A DNA stretch of 64,000 nt from Desulfovibrio aminophilus DSM 12254 (lineage in GTDB: Bacteria > Desulfobacterota > Desulfovibrionia > Desulfovibrionales > Desulfovibrionaceae). The stretch covers positions 156,167 through 220,166 of the forward strand of contig NZ_AUMA01000011.1 of NCBI RefSeq assembly GCF_000422565.1. Direction: 5' to 3'. Position numbers and translations under genes: made by a program. The notes beneath the pieces are model-generated. The model was not told the DNA's origin, did no database searches, and was given only the letters and a program-made list of their open reading frames with translations. Each line of letters starts with the position of its first letter. Position 1 is the first letter of the stretch. Of the stretch, positions 26,051-35,266 are shown piece by piece.

Positions 26051-27640
26051 ATGACTCCCTCAATCATCAATGGATTCCTTCAGAATGCCAAACAAGCGCC
26101 GTCCGCCCCGGCCCTGTTCGTCCAGGATGCATTTTACTCCTACGCGGACTTGGCCGCAGCCGGCGCCTCAATCCGCGAGGCCCTGGTGGCCCAGGCCGCG
26201 ACCGAAGAATTGATCGGCGTCTTCGCCTACAGGTCCCTGCCCATGTTCATCGGTATCCTCGGCACACTCATGGCCGGGAAGTGCTACGTCCCGCTCAACC
26301 CGACCTTTCCCGCCAAGCGCCTCAAGAGCGTGGTCCTGCGCTCCGGCATGCGTTTGGTCCTGACCGAAGAGAAGTATTTGGACCAGATCCTGGAGGTGCT
26401 CCAGGCCTGCGAAGGCACATACGTCCTCCTGGTGGTTGATGCCCTTGCTGCAGGGTCCTTTGCTGCGGGCAACGTCGTGGTCCACAACCAGCAACACACG
26501 GAGGCCCGGGCACTGGAGCCCCAGGCCCTACGCCCGGTGGAGGTGCAAGACAACGGCTTCGCCTACCTGCTGTTTACCTCCGGGAGCACTGGGGATCCCA
26601 AGGGCGTGGGCATCACCCACGCCAACGTGAACTTCTTCGTCAACGCGGTGCAACGGAAATACCGTTTCGCTGCCAGCGACAGGTTCTCACAACTGTTCGA
26701 CTTCACCTTCGACCTCTCGGCCTTTGACATGTTTGTGGCCTGGAGCGCCGGAGCAGCCGTGTATTGCCCGCCAAAGGAGGAATGCCTCGCCCCGGTGAAA
26801 TTCGTGAAGAAGCACGAGTTGACCGTATGGTTCTCCGTGCCCTCCACGGGTGTGCTGATGGCACGCTTCGATTTCCTCAAACCCGGCAACCTCCCGTCCT
26901 TGCGCTTTGCTCTATTCTGCGGGGAGGCCCTACTCTGCGACACGGCCCGGCAGTTCCTGGCCGCCGCGCCGCAGGCCCTGGTGGAGAACCTCTACGGCCC
27001 CACCGAGGCGACCATCGCCTTCACCGCTTATCCATGCACCCAAGCATCCCTGGACGAGAAGTGCCGCAACGGCGTCGTGCCCATCGGCAAGCCCTTCGAG
27101 GGCCTGGTGGCCGCCGTGGTGGACGAGAACCTGCGGCCGCTGCCCAGGGGCGAGGTCGGGGAACTCTGCCTCGGCGGGGCCCAGATCGCTCCAGGATACT
27201 GGGAGGGCGAGGCCCTGACCCGCGCCAAATTCCTCTCACTACCCCATGCGGGCGCGCCGGAGATCCCGTGGTACCGCACAGGCGACTTGGCCTACTGCGA
27301 CGCCGACGGAGACCTGTTCTTCTTAGGCCGCAAGGACGACCAGATCCAGATCGCCGGGTACCGGGTGGAGCTGGGCGAAATCGAGCACGTCCTGCGCCAA
27401 GCCACGGGAATCAGCCACGTGGCGGCCATCGGCTGGCGGCAAGCCCCCAATCACCCGCTGTGCGTCGTGGCCTTCGTGGCGGGCCGAATCGTCGATTCCG
27501 CCGCGATCATCGAACGCTGCGCCGAGAGCCTGCCCAATTACATGGTGCCGCACAAAATCTGCAGTATTGTGAGCATGCCGCTCAACTCCAACGGCAAGAT
27601 CGACCGCAACACCTTGGCCCAGATGGTCACGGGGGCATGA
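26051..27640 (+). CDS. Amino-acid adenylating enzyme (DltA/NRPS A-domain type)
   Basis: The 529-residue stand-alone adenylation domain activates a carboxylic acid with ATP and loads it on a carrier thiol. Core motifs are in order: the ATP loop TSGSTGDPKG (residues 176-185), FDLSAFDMF, YGPTEATIAF, YRTGDL, and the catalytic lysine Lys516 in NSNGKIDRN. The aspartate of FDLS normally holds the alpha-amino group, so an amino acid is the likely substrate, as in DltA. It overlaps by ATGA the gene for a carrier/acyltransferase fusion, its obvious partner. An earlier in-frame ATG near 26021 is an alternative start. Confidence 0.85.
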   Translation: MTPSIINGFLQNAKQAPSAPALFVQDAFYSYADLAAAGASIREALVAQAATEELIGVFAYRSLPMFIGILGTLMAGKCYVPLNPTFPAKRLKSVVLRSGMRLVLTEEKYLDQILEVLQACEGTYVLLVVDALAAGSFAAGNVVVHNQQHTEARALEPQALRPVEVQDNGFAYLLFTSGSTGDPKGVGITHANVNFFVNAVQRKYRFAASDRFSQLFDFTFDLSAFDMFVAWSAGAAVYCPPKEECLAPVKFVKKHELTVWFSVPSTGVLMARFDFLKPGNLPSLRFALFCGEALLCDTARQFLAAAPQALVENLYGPTEATIAFTAYPCTQASLDEKCRNGVVPIGKPFEGLVAAVVDENLRPLPRGEVGELCLGGAQIAPGYWEGEALTRAKFLSLPHAGAPEIPWYRTGDLAYCDADGDLFFLGRKDDQIQIAGYRVELGEIEHVLRQATGISHVAAIGWRQAPNHPLCVVAFVAGRIVDSAAIIERCAESLPNYMVPHKICSIVSMPLNSNGKIDRNTLAQMVTGA

Positions 27641-28656
27641 TGAGCAGCACGGTCCTGTGGAGCGACTTCCTCCAGCACGTCTTCGTTCTGTACGAACAAA
27701 AGTTTTTGCAGCGCGGGATCGCCGTTCCGGACAGCCTCGCGCCCGAATTCGACCTGATCCGGAACACCATCGTCGATTCCCTGGAATACTTCTCCCTGGT
27801 GGGCAGTCTGGAGGAACGCTTCGGCGCCCTGGACATGGAGTTGGTGAGTGAGCACGGTTTTGGCGCCCTAGGCTCCCTATACCAGGGCCTCACCGGCGCG
27901 GCCCCGGGCAAGCAGGCCGGGATCACCCGGGCGGACATGGCCGAGGCCCTGGCCGGTCTGAGCCTGGAACCCGACGGTGTGTTTGTCATCCATTCGGGCC
28001 TCCAGCACCTCGGCCCCATCCAGGGCCATGCCGAGGCGCTCCACGCGGCGCTCCAGGACGTGGCTGGACGCGGCATAACGGTCATGGTGCCTGCGGCCAA
28101 CATTCCGCAGTTCAAGGCCCACGCCTTTGACGCCCGCACCACGCCCGCCGACGCCTCGCTCGGGGTCTTTTCCGAGTACATCCGGTCCCGGCCCGGAGCC
28201 CTGCGCAGCGAGAACCCCCTGGATTCCGCAGCGGCCATCGGGCCCCAGGCCATCGCCCTGATCCGCCCCTACGAACTGGCCTACGGCGAGGGCTCGCCCT
28301 GGCGGCAGGCCCTGGACCTGAACGCCACGGCCCTGTTCGTGGGCGTGGGGCTGGAATACGCCTCGGCCGTGCACATGGCCGAGTTGGACTGCCGGGTACC
28401 ATACCGGGCCATGAAGGACTTCCGCTACCGGACCATGGGCGATTCCGGCCCCCAGGAGAGCTGCTACCGGCTCTTCGCCCGACAGCCGGAGACACTCTAC
28501 GATTTCGCCAGGATCCACGCCGTGGCGGGCTTCGACGCCGCCTGCACTTGGCAGAAGCTCGGCTACGGCGTTTTGACGAAGGTCCGAATGCGCGCTATCT
28601 ATGCTTCTGCCGTTCGTGTGCTGAACGAAAATCCTCGTTTTTTCCTGGAGGGATAA
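27637..28656 (+). CDS. Carrier domain fused to AAC(3)-type acyltransferase
   Basis: The protein has 339 residues in two parts. Residues 1 to about 85 look like an acyl/peptidyl carrier: helices around NTIVDSLEYFSLVGSLEERF, with Ser48 in the DSLE motif as the candidate phosphopantetheine site. From about residue 105 it matches aminoglycoside 3-N-acetyltransferases: FVIHSGLQHLGPIQG, the GVFSEYIRSRPGALRS loop and DSAAAIGPQA. The family motif is RSxHPxxS, but here it is RSENPLDS, with Asn193 in place of the histidine. The fusion would accept an acyl unit from the adenylating enzyme and pass it to an amino sugar. I know of no described example. Confidence 0.8.
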   Translation: MMSSTVLWSDFLQHVFVLYEQKFLQRGIAVPDSLAPEFDLIRNTIVDSLEYFSLVGSLEERFGALDMELVSEHGFGALGSLYQGLTGAAPGKQAGITRADMAEALAGLSLEPDGVFVIHSGLQHLGPIQGHAEALHAALQDVAGRGITVMVPAANIPQFKAHAFDARTTPADASLGVFSEYIRSRPGALRSENPLDSAAAIGPQAIALIRPYELAYGEGSPWRQALDLNATALFVGVGLEYASAVHMAELDCRVPYRAMKDFRYRTMGDSGPQESCYRLFARQPETLYDFARIHAVAGFDAACTWQKLGYGVLTKVRMRAIYASAVRVLNENPRFFLEG

Positions 28657-29316
28657 ATGGCTTGGGACGAATGCTGGGAAAAGATATTCTCGGAGCGCGA
28701 ATGGGGCAAGTATCCCTCGGAAAGCGTCATCCGGTTCATGGCCAAATACTTCTATAAGGCCCCGGACCGGCGCGCGGTCAAGGTTCTGGACCTGGGTTGT
28801 GGCACGGGCACGGTCTCCTGGTACTGCGCTCGTGAGGGCTTCACGGTCTTCGGCATCGACGGCTCGGCCACCGGAGTGCGCCGAGCCCAGGAGCGCTTCG
28901 CCCACGAAGGCCTCAACGGCGAGTTCCGGGTGGGCGACATCACGAAGCTGCCCTACGCCGACAGATCCTTTGACGCGGTCATCGACGGCTTCGCCATGGC
29001 CGCCAACGACCGCGAGTCCCACGCCGTGATCCTCAAGGAGGTGCGTCGCGTGCTCAAGCCCGAGGGCCTGTTCTACTCCATCTTCCCGGACGTGGACACT
29101 ATGGGCTACGGCTCGGGTATCACCTTGGACCGCTACGTGCAGAAAAACCTGACTACGGGCCCGTTCGCCCAGGAAGGCACTATCTACTTCTTCGACGAGG
29201 ACGAGATCAAACGGCAATTCCAAGGCTTTACGGTAGAATCCCTGGAGATGCTCCGGCGCACCTTCGACAACCGCCAGAGCCACTGCACTGAATGGGTCTT
29301 TGTCGGCAGGCCCTAA
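28657..29316 (+). CDS. Class I SAM-dependent methyltransferase
   Basis: The 219-residue protein has motif I VLDLGCGTGTVSWYC near residue 45, an acidic motif II (VFGIDGSATG) and the YADRSFDAVIDGFAM loop. It belongs to the Methyltransf_11 group acting on small molecules. Its ATG follows the preceding TAA with no gap. It may methylate the sugar or the transferred acyl group, but no specific substrate can be read. Confidence 0.85.
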   Translation: MAWDECWEKIFSEREWGKYPSESVIRFMAKYFYKAPDRRAVKVLDLGCGTGTVSWYCAREGFTVFGIDGSATGVRRAQERFAHEGLNGEFRVGDITKLPYADRSFDAVIDGFAMAANDRESHAVILKEVRRVLKPEGLFYSIFPDVDTMGYGSGITLDRYVQKNLTTGPFAQEGTIYFFDEDEIKRQFQGFTVESLEMLRRTFDNRQSHCTEWVFVGRP

Positions 29317-29356
29317 GGCCGCTCCGCAGGACAACCAACCGGTGGAAGCCAGCGCA

Positions 29357-30697
29357 ATGCCGAACCCGCACGCAACCGTCTACGTAGTCCACTGCATCGA
29401 CACGGAAGGCCCGTTGCACGAGTCCCTGGAGGCCACGTTCGAACGGCTCCGGTACGTCTTCGGCGTCACCCTGGAACCCACCAGGGAGAACCTGAGGCGG
29501 CTCCAGGACGGCGAGATCGATCTCGACGGCAACGAGGCTGCAGTGCGCCAGATGGTCGCCCCGGAACTGCTCCGCTACAACGACACCTGGGACGCCGTGG
29601 ACCGGATGCTGGAGAACGCGCTGAACCCGTCGTTCCGCGACAGCTTCACGGATTCTTTCGGCGGCCACTGGATCTACAACTGGTTCTGCGTGGACCATGT
29701 GGGATACGAGGGCAATCCGCGGCACCGGGACATGGGCTACGGCAACGTCTTCGACCACTATTTCCGGTACGTCCGAGCCCAAGGCATGAGGGACGGGTTC
29801 CAGTTCCACTACCACCCCATGCCGTTCAGCCGGCAGGCGCACCACTGCGCCACCCACTACTTCGCCCACGCCGACACCCTGTTCCGCAGCCTGGCTTGGC
29901 GGATCATCGAGCGCGGCTGGTTTCCCAGCTGCTACCGCCCCGGGTTTCACACCATCCGGCCGGACAGTCACTGGTTCCTGGAGCAATTCCTGCCCTTCGA
30001 CTTCTCCAACCAGGCCACGGACGAGACCTCTGAGCAAAAGGATATGGCCAGCGGCCGCTTCGGCGACTGGCGGCGGGCCCCGGACACCTGGGTCCCGTAC
30101 CGCCCGGACCACGACGACTACCAGCGGCCCGGCAACTGCCGTCGCCACACCATGCGCTGCCTGAACGTCGGCACCCGCACGCGCTGCCTGAGGCAGTCCG
30201 ACGTGGACCAGGCCTTTGTGGAGGCCAGCCGGAGCTTGCCCGTGATCTTGGCCTTCGCCGACCACGATTTCCGCGACATCCGCCCGGACGTGCGCACGGT
30301 GGCGGCCATGCTGGCGGATGCGGCCAGGCGCCACCCCGGTGTGGGCTACCGCTTCTGTGAGGCACGTGAGGCCGCCCGCTTCGCCCTAGGCCTGGAGGCC
30401 GCAAAGCCCCCCCTCACGCTCAAGGCCACTTGGCAGGACGACACCCTGCTCCTAGAGGCGGACCGGCCCATTTTCGGACCCCAACCGTTCCTGGCCCTCA
30501 AGACCCGCACCGGTCAGTACCTTCACGACAACTTCGACATCCAGACCCCGTTCCGCGCCTGGAGCTACGTGCTGGACGCCCAGACCGTGCCCGCCGGCAC
30601 GGTAGAGACCATCGGCGCGGGCGCCTGCGACGCCGCAGGCAACGTGACGGTGGTCCGCTCCATACCCGGCGGCCCAGCCGAGTCCTTCCACTGGTAG
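29357..30697 (+). CDS. Polysaccharide-deacetylase-like protein
   Basis: The 446-residue protein starts with VYVVHCIDTEGPLHE, a first beta strand ending in an Asp-Thr-Glu that resembles the metal site of NodB-type deacetylases. The later HYHPMPFSRQAHHC and YRPGFHTIRPDSHWFLEQ are also typical of that barrel (metal histidines and the FRxG-like turn). The last 90 residues look like a beta-sandwich add-on. It may remove an acetyl group from a glycan to expose an amine. The assignment is by pattern only. The start is uncertain (an in-frame TTG lies at 29300). Confidence 0.6.
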   Translation: MPNPHATVYVVHCIDTEGPLHESLEATFERLRYVFGVTLEPTRENLRRLQDGEIDLDGNEAAVRQMVAPELLRYNDTWDAVDRMLENALNPSFRDSFTDSFGGHWIYNWFCVDHVGYEGNPRHRDMGYGNVFDHYFRYVRAQGMRDGFQFHYHPMPFSRQAHHCATHYFAHADTLFRSLAWRIIERGWFPSCYRPGFHTIRPDSHWFLEQFLPFDFSNQATDETSEQKDMASGRFGDWRRAPDTWVPYRPDHDDYQRPGNCRRHTMRCLNVGTRTRCLRQSDVDQAFVEASRSLPVILAFADHDFRDIRPDVRTVAAMLADAARRHPGVGYRFCEAREAARFALGLEAAKPPLTLKATWQDDTLLLEADRPIFGPQPFLALKTRTGQYLHDNFDIQTPFRAWSYVLDAQTVPAGTVETIGAGACDAAGNVTVVRSIPGGPAESFHW

Positions 30698-30711
30698 CCC
30701 CCGCCGCCCCA

Positions 30712-30745
30712 TTCTTTGCCTTTTGGCCCCGCCGATGCTACACAG
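30712..30745 (+). promoter_or_regulatory. Promoter-like motif shared with legC
   Basis: This 34-base stretch matches 38151-38184 in 26 positions, including an unbroken 14-base block, and both copies lie before leg-pathway genes. It can be read as TTTGCC, an 18-base spacer and TACA. Here it ends 21 bases before the legB ATG. Confidence 0.5.
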
Positions 30746-30766
30746 ACGCCCAGAACGGAGCGCGAC

Positions 30767-31777
30767 ATGAAACTTACGGGCAAGCGAATTCTCGTCACCG
30801 GGGCGGACGGATTCATCGGTTCGCACCTGACTGAGCACTTGGTGCGCCTGGGGTTCCGGGTGCGGGCCTTCGTGCTCTACAATTCCTTCAACTCCTGGGG
30901 CTGGCTGGACGAATCGCCTGAGGAGGTCAAGGCCGAACTGGACGTTTTCGCTGGCGACATCCGCGATCCCAACGGGGTGCGCCAGGCGATGCGAGGTTGC
31001 GACGTGGTCCTCAACCTGGCCGCGCTCATCGCCATCCCCTATTCCTATCACTCCCCGGACACTTACGTAGACACCAACGTCAAGGGCGCGCTGAACGTGG
31101 TCCAGGCGGCCCGCGACCTGGGCGTGGAGCGCGTGATCCAGACCTCCACCAGCGAGGTCTACGGCACGGCGCGGTTTGTGCCCATCACCGAGGAGCACCC
31201 CCTCCAGCCCCAGTCGCCCTATTCGGCCTCCAAGATCGGCGCGGACCAGATCGCGCTCTCGTTCCACCACGCCTTCGGCACGCCGGTGTCGGTGATCCGG
31301 CCCTTCAACACCTATGGCCCCCGGCAGTCCGCCCGGGCCGTGATCCCCACCGTGATCACCCAGATCGCCACCGGCGTCCGCCATGTGCGGCTCGGGGCCC
31401 AGCACCCCACGCGGGACTTCAGCTTCGTGGAGGACATCGTGCGCGGCTTCGTGGCGGTGGCCCGGGCCGACGCCTGCCTGGGGCAGGTCACCAACATCGG
31501 CAGCGGATTCGAGATATCCATCGGCGACACGGCCCGGACCATCGCCGAGGTCATGGGCGCGGACATCGAGATCGTCTGCGACCAGGAGCGTTTGCGGCCG
31601 GAGAACAGCGAGGTGGAACGCCTCTTCGCGGGCATCGAGCGGGCCGCCGAGCGCTGTGGCTGGCAGCCCGAATACGCCGGAATCGACGGCTTCCGGCGCG
31701 GACTCGCGCGCACCGTGGAATGGTTCCGGACCCCTGACAACCTCCGGCGCTACAAGGCCGGCCGCTACAACATCTGA
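30767..31777 (+). CDS. legB: GDP-sugar 4,6-dehydratase LegB
   Basis: LegB makes the 4-keto-6-deoxy intermediate that opens the legionaminic acid route. The 336-residue extended SDR has VTGADGFIGSHL, the STSEVYGTA threonine/serine site, YSASK as the active YxxxK, and RPFNTYGPRQS. The DVRDP/NLAALIAIPYSY region is typical of LegB/GDP-mannose-dehydratase-like enzymes. GGAG lies seven bases before the ATG. It heads a run of five genes with ptmE, ptmF-like, legF and ptmA-like partners, which supports the LegB call over other dehydratases. Confidence 0.9.
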   Translation: MKLTGKRILVTGADGFIGSHLTEHLVRLGFRVRAFVLYNSFNSWGWLDESPEEVKAELDVFAGDIRDPNGVRQAMRGCDVVLNLAALIAIPYSYHSPDTYVDTNVKGALNVVQAARDLGVERVIQTSTSEVYGTARFVPITEEHPLQPQSPYSASKIGADQIALSFHHAFGTPVSVIRPFNTYGPRQSARAVIPTVITQIATGVRHVRLGAQHPTRDFSFVEDIVRGFVAVARADACLGQVTNIGSGFEISIGDTARTIAEVMGADIEIVCDQERLRPENSEVERLFAGIERAAERCGWQPEYAGIDGFRRGLARTVEWFRTPDNLRRYKAGRYNI

Positions 31778-31797
31778 CCGCCGGAGCGGACCCGCAT

Positions 31798-32859
31798 ATG
31801 AAGGATTGGAAAAAGGCCCTGGTACGCGTCACCGGCACGATGCGGGACGCCGTGCAGGCGCTCAACGACGGCAGCGTGCGCATGGCCCTGGCCGTGGACG
31901 CCGAAGGCCGCCTCCGGGGCGTGATCACGGACGGCGACATCCGGCGCGGCCTGCTGGTCGGGAAGACGCTGGAAAGCCCGTTGCTGGACGTGCTCGTCAC
32001 CGATTTCCGGGCGGCCCGCCCCGGCGACGGCGACGCGGCGATTCTCGCCGTCATGCGTGAGCTGGACATCCACCAGATGCCCGTGCTGGACGCCGAGGGC
32101 CGGGTCATCGGCCTGAAGGTGCTCGGCGAACTATCCGCGCCGTTGCCGCGCGACAACTGGGTGGTGCTCATGGCCGGAGGCCTGGGCACACGGCTGCGCC
32201 CCCTCACCGAAGACTGTCCCAAGCCCCTGCTGCCCGTGGGCGGGCGGCCGCTGCTGGAAACCATCATGCAGCAGTTCATCCAGCACGGTTTCCACAATTT
32301 CTTCATCTCCGTGAACTACCGCGCCGACATGGTCGAGGAGCATTTCGGCGACGGCACCCGGTTGGGCGTGAGCATCGAGTACCTGCGCGAACGGGAGCCC
32401 CTGGGCACCGCCGGAGCCCTGGGCCTCCTGCCCCGGAAGCCGGACGCCCCGGTCTTCGTCATGAACGGCGACCTACTCACCCGGGTGGACTTCCCCGGCA
32501 TGCTCGACTTTCACCTGACCCAAGGGGCGCACGCCACCATGGCCGTGCGCGGCTTCGACATCCAGGTGCCCTACGGCGTGGTGGACGTGCGCGAAAACAG
32601 CATCGTGGGCCTGGAAGAAAAGCCGGTGCAGAAATTCTTCGTCAACGCGGGCATCTACGTCCTGGGTTCCGAGGCCGTGGCGGAGATCGCCCCGGACGCC
32701 TACCTGGACATGCCCTCGCTGTTCTCCCGGCTCATGGAGCAGGGCAGCCCAACGGCCGCCTTCCCCATCCACGAGTATTGGATGGACATCGGCCGCAGAC
32801 AGGATTTCGAGCAGGCCAACTGCGACTTCGCCCTGCACTTCCAACGCCAGGAGCGCTAG
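31798..32859 (+). CDS. ptmE: CBS-domain sugar-1-phosphate guanylyltransferase
   Basis: The 353-residue protein has two CBS repeats in the first 115 residues (VITDGDIRRGLL and LDIHQMPVLDAEGRVIGL) and then a nucleotidyltransferase (VVLMAGGLGTRLRPLTED, PKPLLPV, FVMNGDL). This layout is that of Campylobacter PtmE, which makes GDP-glucosamine for the GDP-linked legionaminic acid pathway. It sits between legB and a ptmF-like gene. CBS domains may sense adenine nucleotides. Confidence 0.88.
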   Translation: MKDWKKALVRVTGTMRDAVQALNDGSVRMALAVDAEGRLRGVITDGDIRRGLLVGKTLESPLLDVLVTDFRAARPGDGDAAILAVMRELDIHQMPVLDAEGRVIGLKVLGELSAPLPRDNWVVLMAGGLGTRLRPLTEDCPKPLLPVGGRPLLETIMQQFIQHGFHNFFISVNYRADMVEEHFGDGTRLGVSIEYLREREPLGTAGALGLLPRKPDAPVFVMNGDLLTRVDFPGMLDFHLTQGAHATMAVRGFDIQVPYGVVDVRENSIVGLEEKPVQKFFVNAGIYVLGSEAVAEIAPDAYLDMPSLFSRLMEQGSPTAAFPIHEYWMDIGRRQDFEQANCDFALHFQRQER

Positions 32860-33768
32860 ATGCGGGTTCTGGTCGTCGGCTTCGGCTCCATCGGCGGACG
32901 CCACGCCCGCCTGCTGGCCGGACTGGGCCACGAGGTGGCCTGCCTGACCCGCAACCCGGACTGCCCGCACCCGGTCTTCGCCTCGGCCGAGGCGGCCCAG
33001 GCGGCGTTCCGGCCCGAGGCGGCGGTGGTGGCCACGGCCACGGCCGACCACCAGAGCGCCCTGGAAAACCTGGCGCGGGCGGGATTCCGGGGCCGCGTGT
33101 TGGTCGAGAAGCCGCTCTTTCATCGAGCCGACTTGGAGATTCCCGCCGGGCCGGGACCGGTGTTCGTGGGCTACAACCTGCGCTTCCACCCCCTGGTTCC
33201 CAGGCTGCGGGAACTGCTCCGCGACCGCCGCATTCTTTCCATCCAGGCCTATGTGGGGCAGCACCTTTCCCTCTGGCGGCCGGGCCGGGACTTCCGGCAA
33301 TGCTATTCCGCGCACCGGGACCAGGGAGGCGGCGTTCTGCGCGACCTGTCCCACGAGCTGGACCTCGTGCAGCTCCTGGCCGGGCCCTGGTCGCGGGTGG
33401 CGGCGGTGCTCGGAACCTTCGGCGACCTGGGTATCGAGTCCGAGGACACGGCCTGCCTGCTTCTGGAAGCTGCGGGCTGCCCCGCCGCCACCATCCAGCT
33501 CAACTACCTGGACCCCCGAGGACGGCGGGAGCTTCTGGTCCTGGCCCAGGGCTTGAGCCTCAAGGCCGACTTCGTGGCCGGGATCCTGGAGACGCCCGAG
33601 GGCGTCGAGCGTTTCGCTGCCGAGCGGGACACGACGTATCTGGCCCAGGCCCGGGCCTTTGTCGGGGACTGCGCCGGGCTCTGCACCCTGGGCGAGGCCG
33701 GACAAACCTTGGCGCTCATCGACGCCGCGGAACAGGCCGCCCGGGACGGGCGGTGGGTGTGTGCATGA
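32860..33768 (+). CDS. Gfo/Idh/MocA-type oxidoreductase (PtmF-like)
   Basis: The 302-residue protein has the N-terminal dinucleotide fold VLVVGFGSIGGRHARLL and the LVEKPL motif characteristic of Gfo/Idh/MocA dehydrogenases; RDQGGGVLRDLSHELDL fits the catalytic-domain pattern. Similar oxidoreductases accompany ptmE and ptmB in Campylobacter and relatives, where they help supply the amino-sugar precursor. The exact reaction is not settled from sequence. Its ATG follows the ptmE TAG directly and it overlaps legF by four bases. Confidence 0.75.
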   Translation: MRVLVVGFGSIGGRHARLLAGLGHEVACLTRNPDCPHPVFASAEAAQAAFRPEAAVVATATADHQSALENLARAGFRGRVLVEKPLFHRADLEIPAGPGPVFVGYNLRFHPLVPRLRELLRDRRILSIQAYVGQHLSLWRPGRDFRQCYSAHRDQGGGVLRDLSHELDLVQLLAGPWSRVAAVLGTFGDLGIESEDTACLLLEAAGCPAATIQLNYLDPRGRRELLVLAQGLSLKADFVAGILETPEGVERFAAERDTTYLAQARAFVGDCAGLCTLGEAGQTLALIDAAEQAARDGRWVCA

Positions 33769-34463
33769 CACCGAAAATCTGGGGATTCATTTTCGCCCGG
33801 GGCGGGTCCAAGGGCCTGCCGGGCAAGAACATCCGGCCCCTGGACGGCGTCCCCCTGCTGGGCTACGCCGTGCGCGCCGCCCACGACAGCGGCTGCGTCG
33901 AGCGGGTCATCGTCTCCACCGACGATCCGGCCATCGCCGAGGCGGCCCGCGCCTGCGGGGCCGAGGTTCCCTTTCTGCGCCCGGCCGAGCTGGCCCGTGA
34001 CGACTCGCCCGAGTGGCTGGCCTGGCGGCACGCCGTGGACGCCCTGGACTACTTCGACGTCTTCGTCTCCCTGCCCGCCACGGCCCCGCTGCGCATCGGC
34101 GCGGACGTGAAGGCCTGCGTTGAGACCTATCTCCGGGGCGACTGCGACATGGTGGTCACCGTGCGGGCGGCGGAACGCCATCCCTCGTTCAACATGGTCC
34201 GGCTGGACGAGGACGGCTACGCCTCGCTGCTCATGCCCCTGGGCGACGTGGCCCGGCGGCAGGACGCCCCGGCGGCCTTCGACATGACCACCGTGGCCTA
34301 CGTCACCTCGCCGCGTTTCATCCGTGAGCATTCCGGCCTGTTCCAGGGCCGGGTGCGGGTGGTGGAGGTTCCGGCCGAGCGGGCCGTGGACATCGACACG
34401 GAGCTGGATTTCGCCTTCGCGGAATTTCTCATGCGGCGCCGCAACCAAGGAAAGAAGCCATGA
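33765..34463 (+). CDS. legF: CMP-legionaminic acid synthase
   Basis: The 232-residue acylneuraminate cytidylyltransferase activates a nonulosonic acid with CTP. Key parts are FARGGSKGLPGKNIRPLDG (residues about 9-27), VIVSTDDPAIAEAA and the metal-binding DIDTELDF near the C-terminus. Position between ptmF-like and ptmA-like genes suggests the LegF/PtmB role, but CMP-sialic acid activity cannot be excluded by sequence. ATGA overlaps are present at both ends. Confidence 0.9.
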   Translation: MTPKIWGFIFARGGSKGLPGKNIRPLDGVPLLGYAVRAAHDSGCVERVIVSTDDPAIAEAARACGAEVPFLRPAELARDDSPEWLAWRHAVDALDYFDVFVSLPATAPLRIGADVKACVETYLRGDCDMVVTVRAAERHPSFNMVRLDEDGYASLLMPLGDVARRQDAPAAFDMTTVAYVTSPRFIREHSGLFQGRVRVVEVPAERAVDIDTELDFAFAEFLMRRRNQGKKP

Positions 34464-35263
34464 AGAGCATTCGGGAACTCATGGATTTGAGCGGCCGCGC
34501 GGCCCTGGTCACCGGCGGGGCCGGGCACATCGGCCGGGCCTGCTGCGAAGCCCTGGCCGAGATGGGCTGCGCCGTGGCCGTCATCGACCTGGACCAGGAC
34601 AGCTGTCGCGAAACGGCCGATGATCTGGCGCGGCGCTTCGAAGTGTCCACCCTGCCCCTGGCCCTGGACTTGGCCGACGAGAAGGCCGTGGTCGCCGCGC
34701 CGGATCGCGTCGCCGACGCCCTGGGTTCCCTGGGCATCCTGGTGAACTGCGCGGCCTTCGTGGGCACTTCCAAACTTCAGGGTTGGGGAGTGCCTTTCGA
34801 GCAACAGCGCCTGGACACCTGGCGCGCGGCCCTGGAGGTCAACCTCACCGCTCCCTTCGCCCTGATCCAGGCCGCGGCCCGGTATCTGCGCGCCTCGGGG
34901 CACGGCTCGGTGGTCAACGTGGGCTCGACCTACGGCGTGGTGGGCCCGGACTGGAGCCTCTACGAGGGCACGTCCATGAGCAACCCGGCGGCCTACGCCG
35001 CCAGCAAGGGTGGCCTGATCCAGCTCACGCGCTGGCTGGCCACCACCTTGGCCCCGGACGTGCGCGTGAACAGCCTCTGCCCGGGCGGCGTCTTCCGCAA
35101 CCAGCCGGAATGCTTCGTGCGCCGCTACGAGGCCCGCACCCCGGCGGGGCGCATGGCCACGGAAGAGGACATGAAGGGTACGTTGCTGTATCTGGCCGGG
35201 GATCTCTCCCGCTACGTCACGGGACAAAACATCATGGTGGACGGCGGCTGGACCGCCTGGTGA
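34460..35263 (+). CDS. Short-chain dehydrogenase (PtmA-like)
   Basis: The 267-residue classical SDR has ALVTGGAGHIGRACCEAL, NCAAF in the NNAG position, and the catalytic Ser...YxxxK as GSTYGVVG and YAASKGGLIQLTRW. The C-terminal GQNIMVDGGWTAW is a standard SDR end. It matches PtmA, an oxidoreductase found beside legF/ptmB in legionaminic acid loci, whose precise substrate is uncertain. It faces the minus-strand GT9 gene with a gap of three bases. Confidence 0.8.
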   Translation: MKSIRELMDLSGRAALVTGGAGHIGRACCEALAEMGCAVAVIDLDQDSCRETADDLARRFEVSTLPLALDLADEKAVVAAPDRVADALGSLGILVNCAAFVGTSKLQGWGVPFEQQRLDTWRAALEVNLTAPFALIQAAARYLRASGHGSVVNVGSTYGVVGPDWSLYEGTSMSNPAAYAASKGGLIQLTRWLATTLAPDVRVNSLCPGGVFRNQPECFVRRYEARTPAGRMATEEDMKGTLLYLAGDLSRYVTGQNIMVDGGWTAW

Positions 35264-35266
35264 GGG

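Noticed and set aside
30731..30738. GCCGATGC before legB as a sigma-28 -10 box
   Set aside because: No TAAA-type -35 lies at the right distance, and the second copy of the motif does not keep the sequence.
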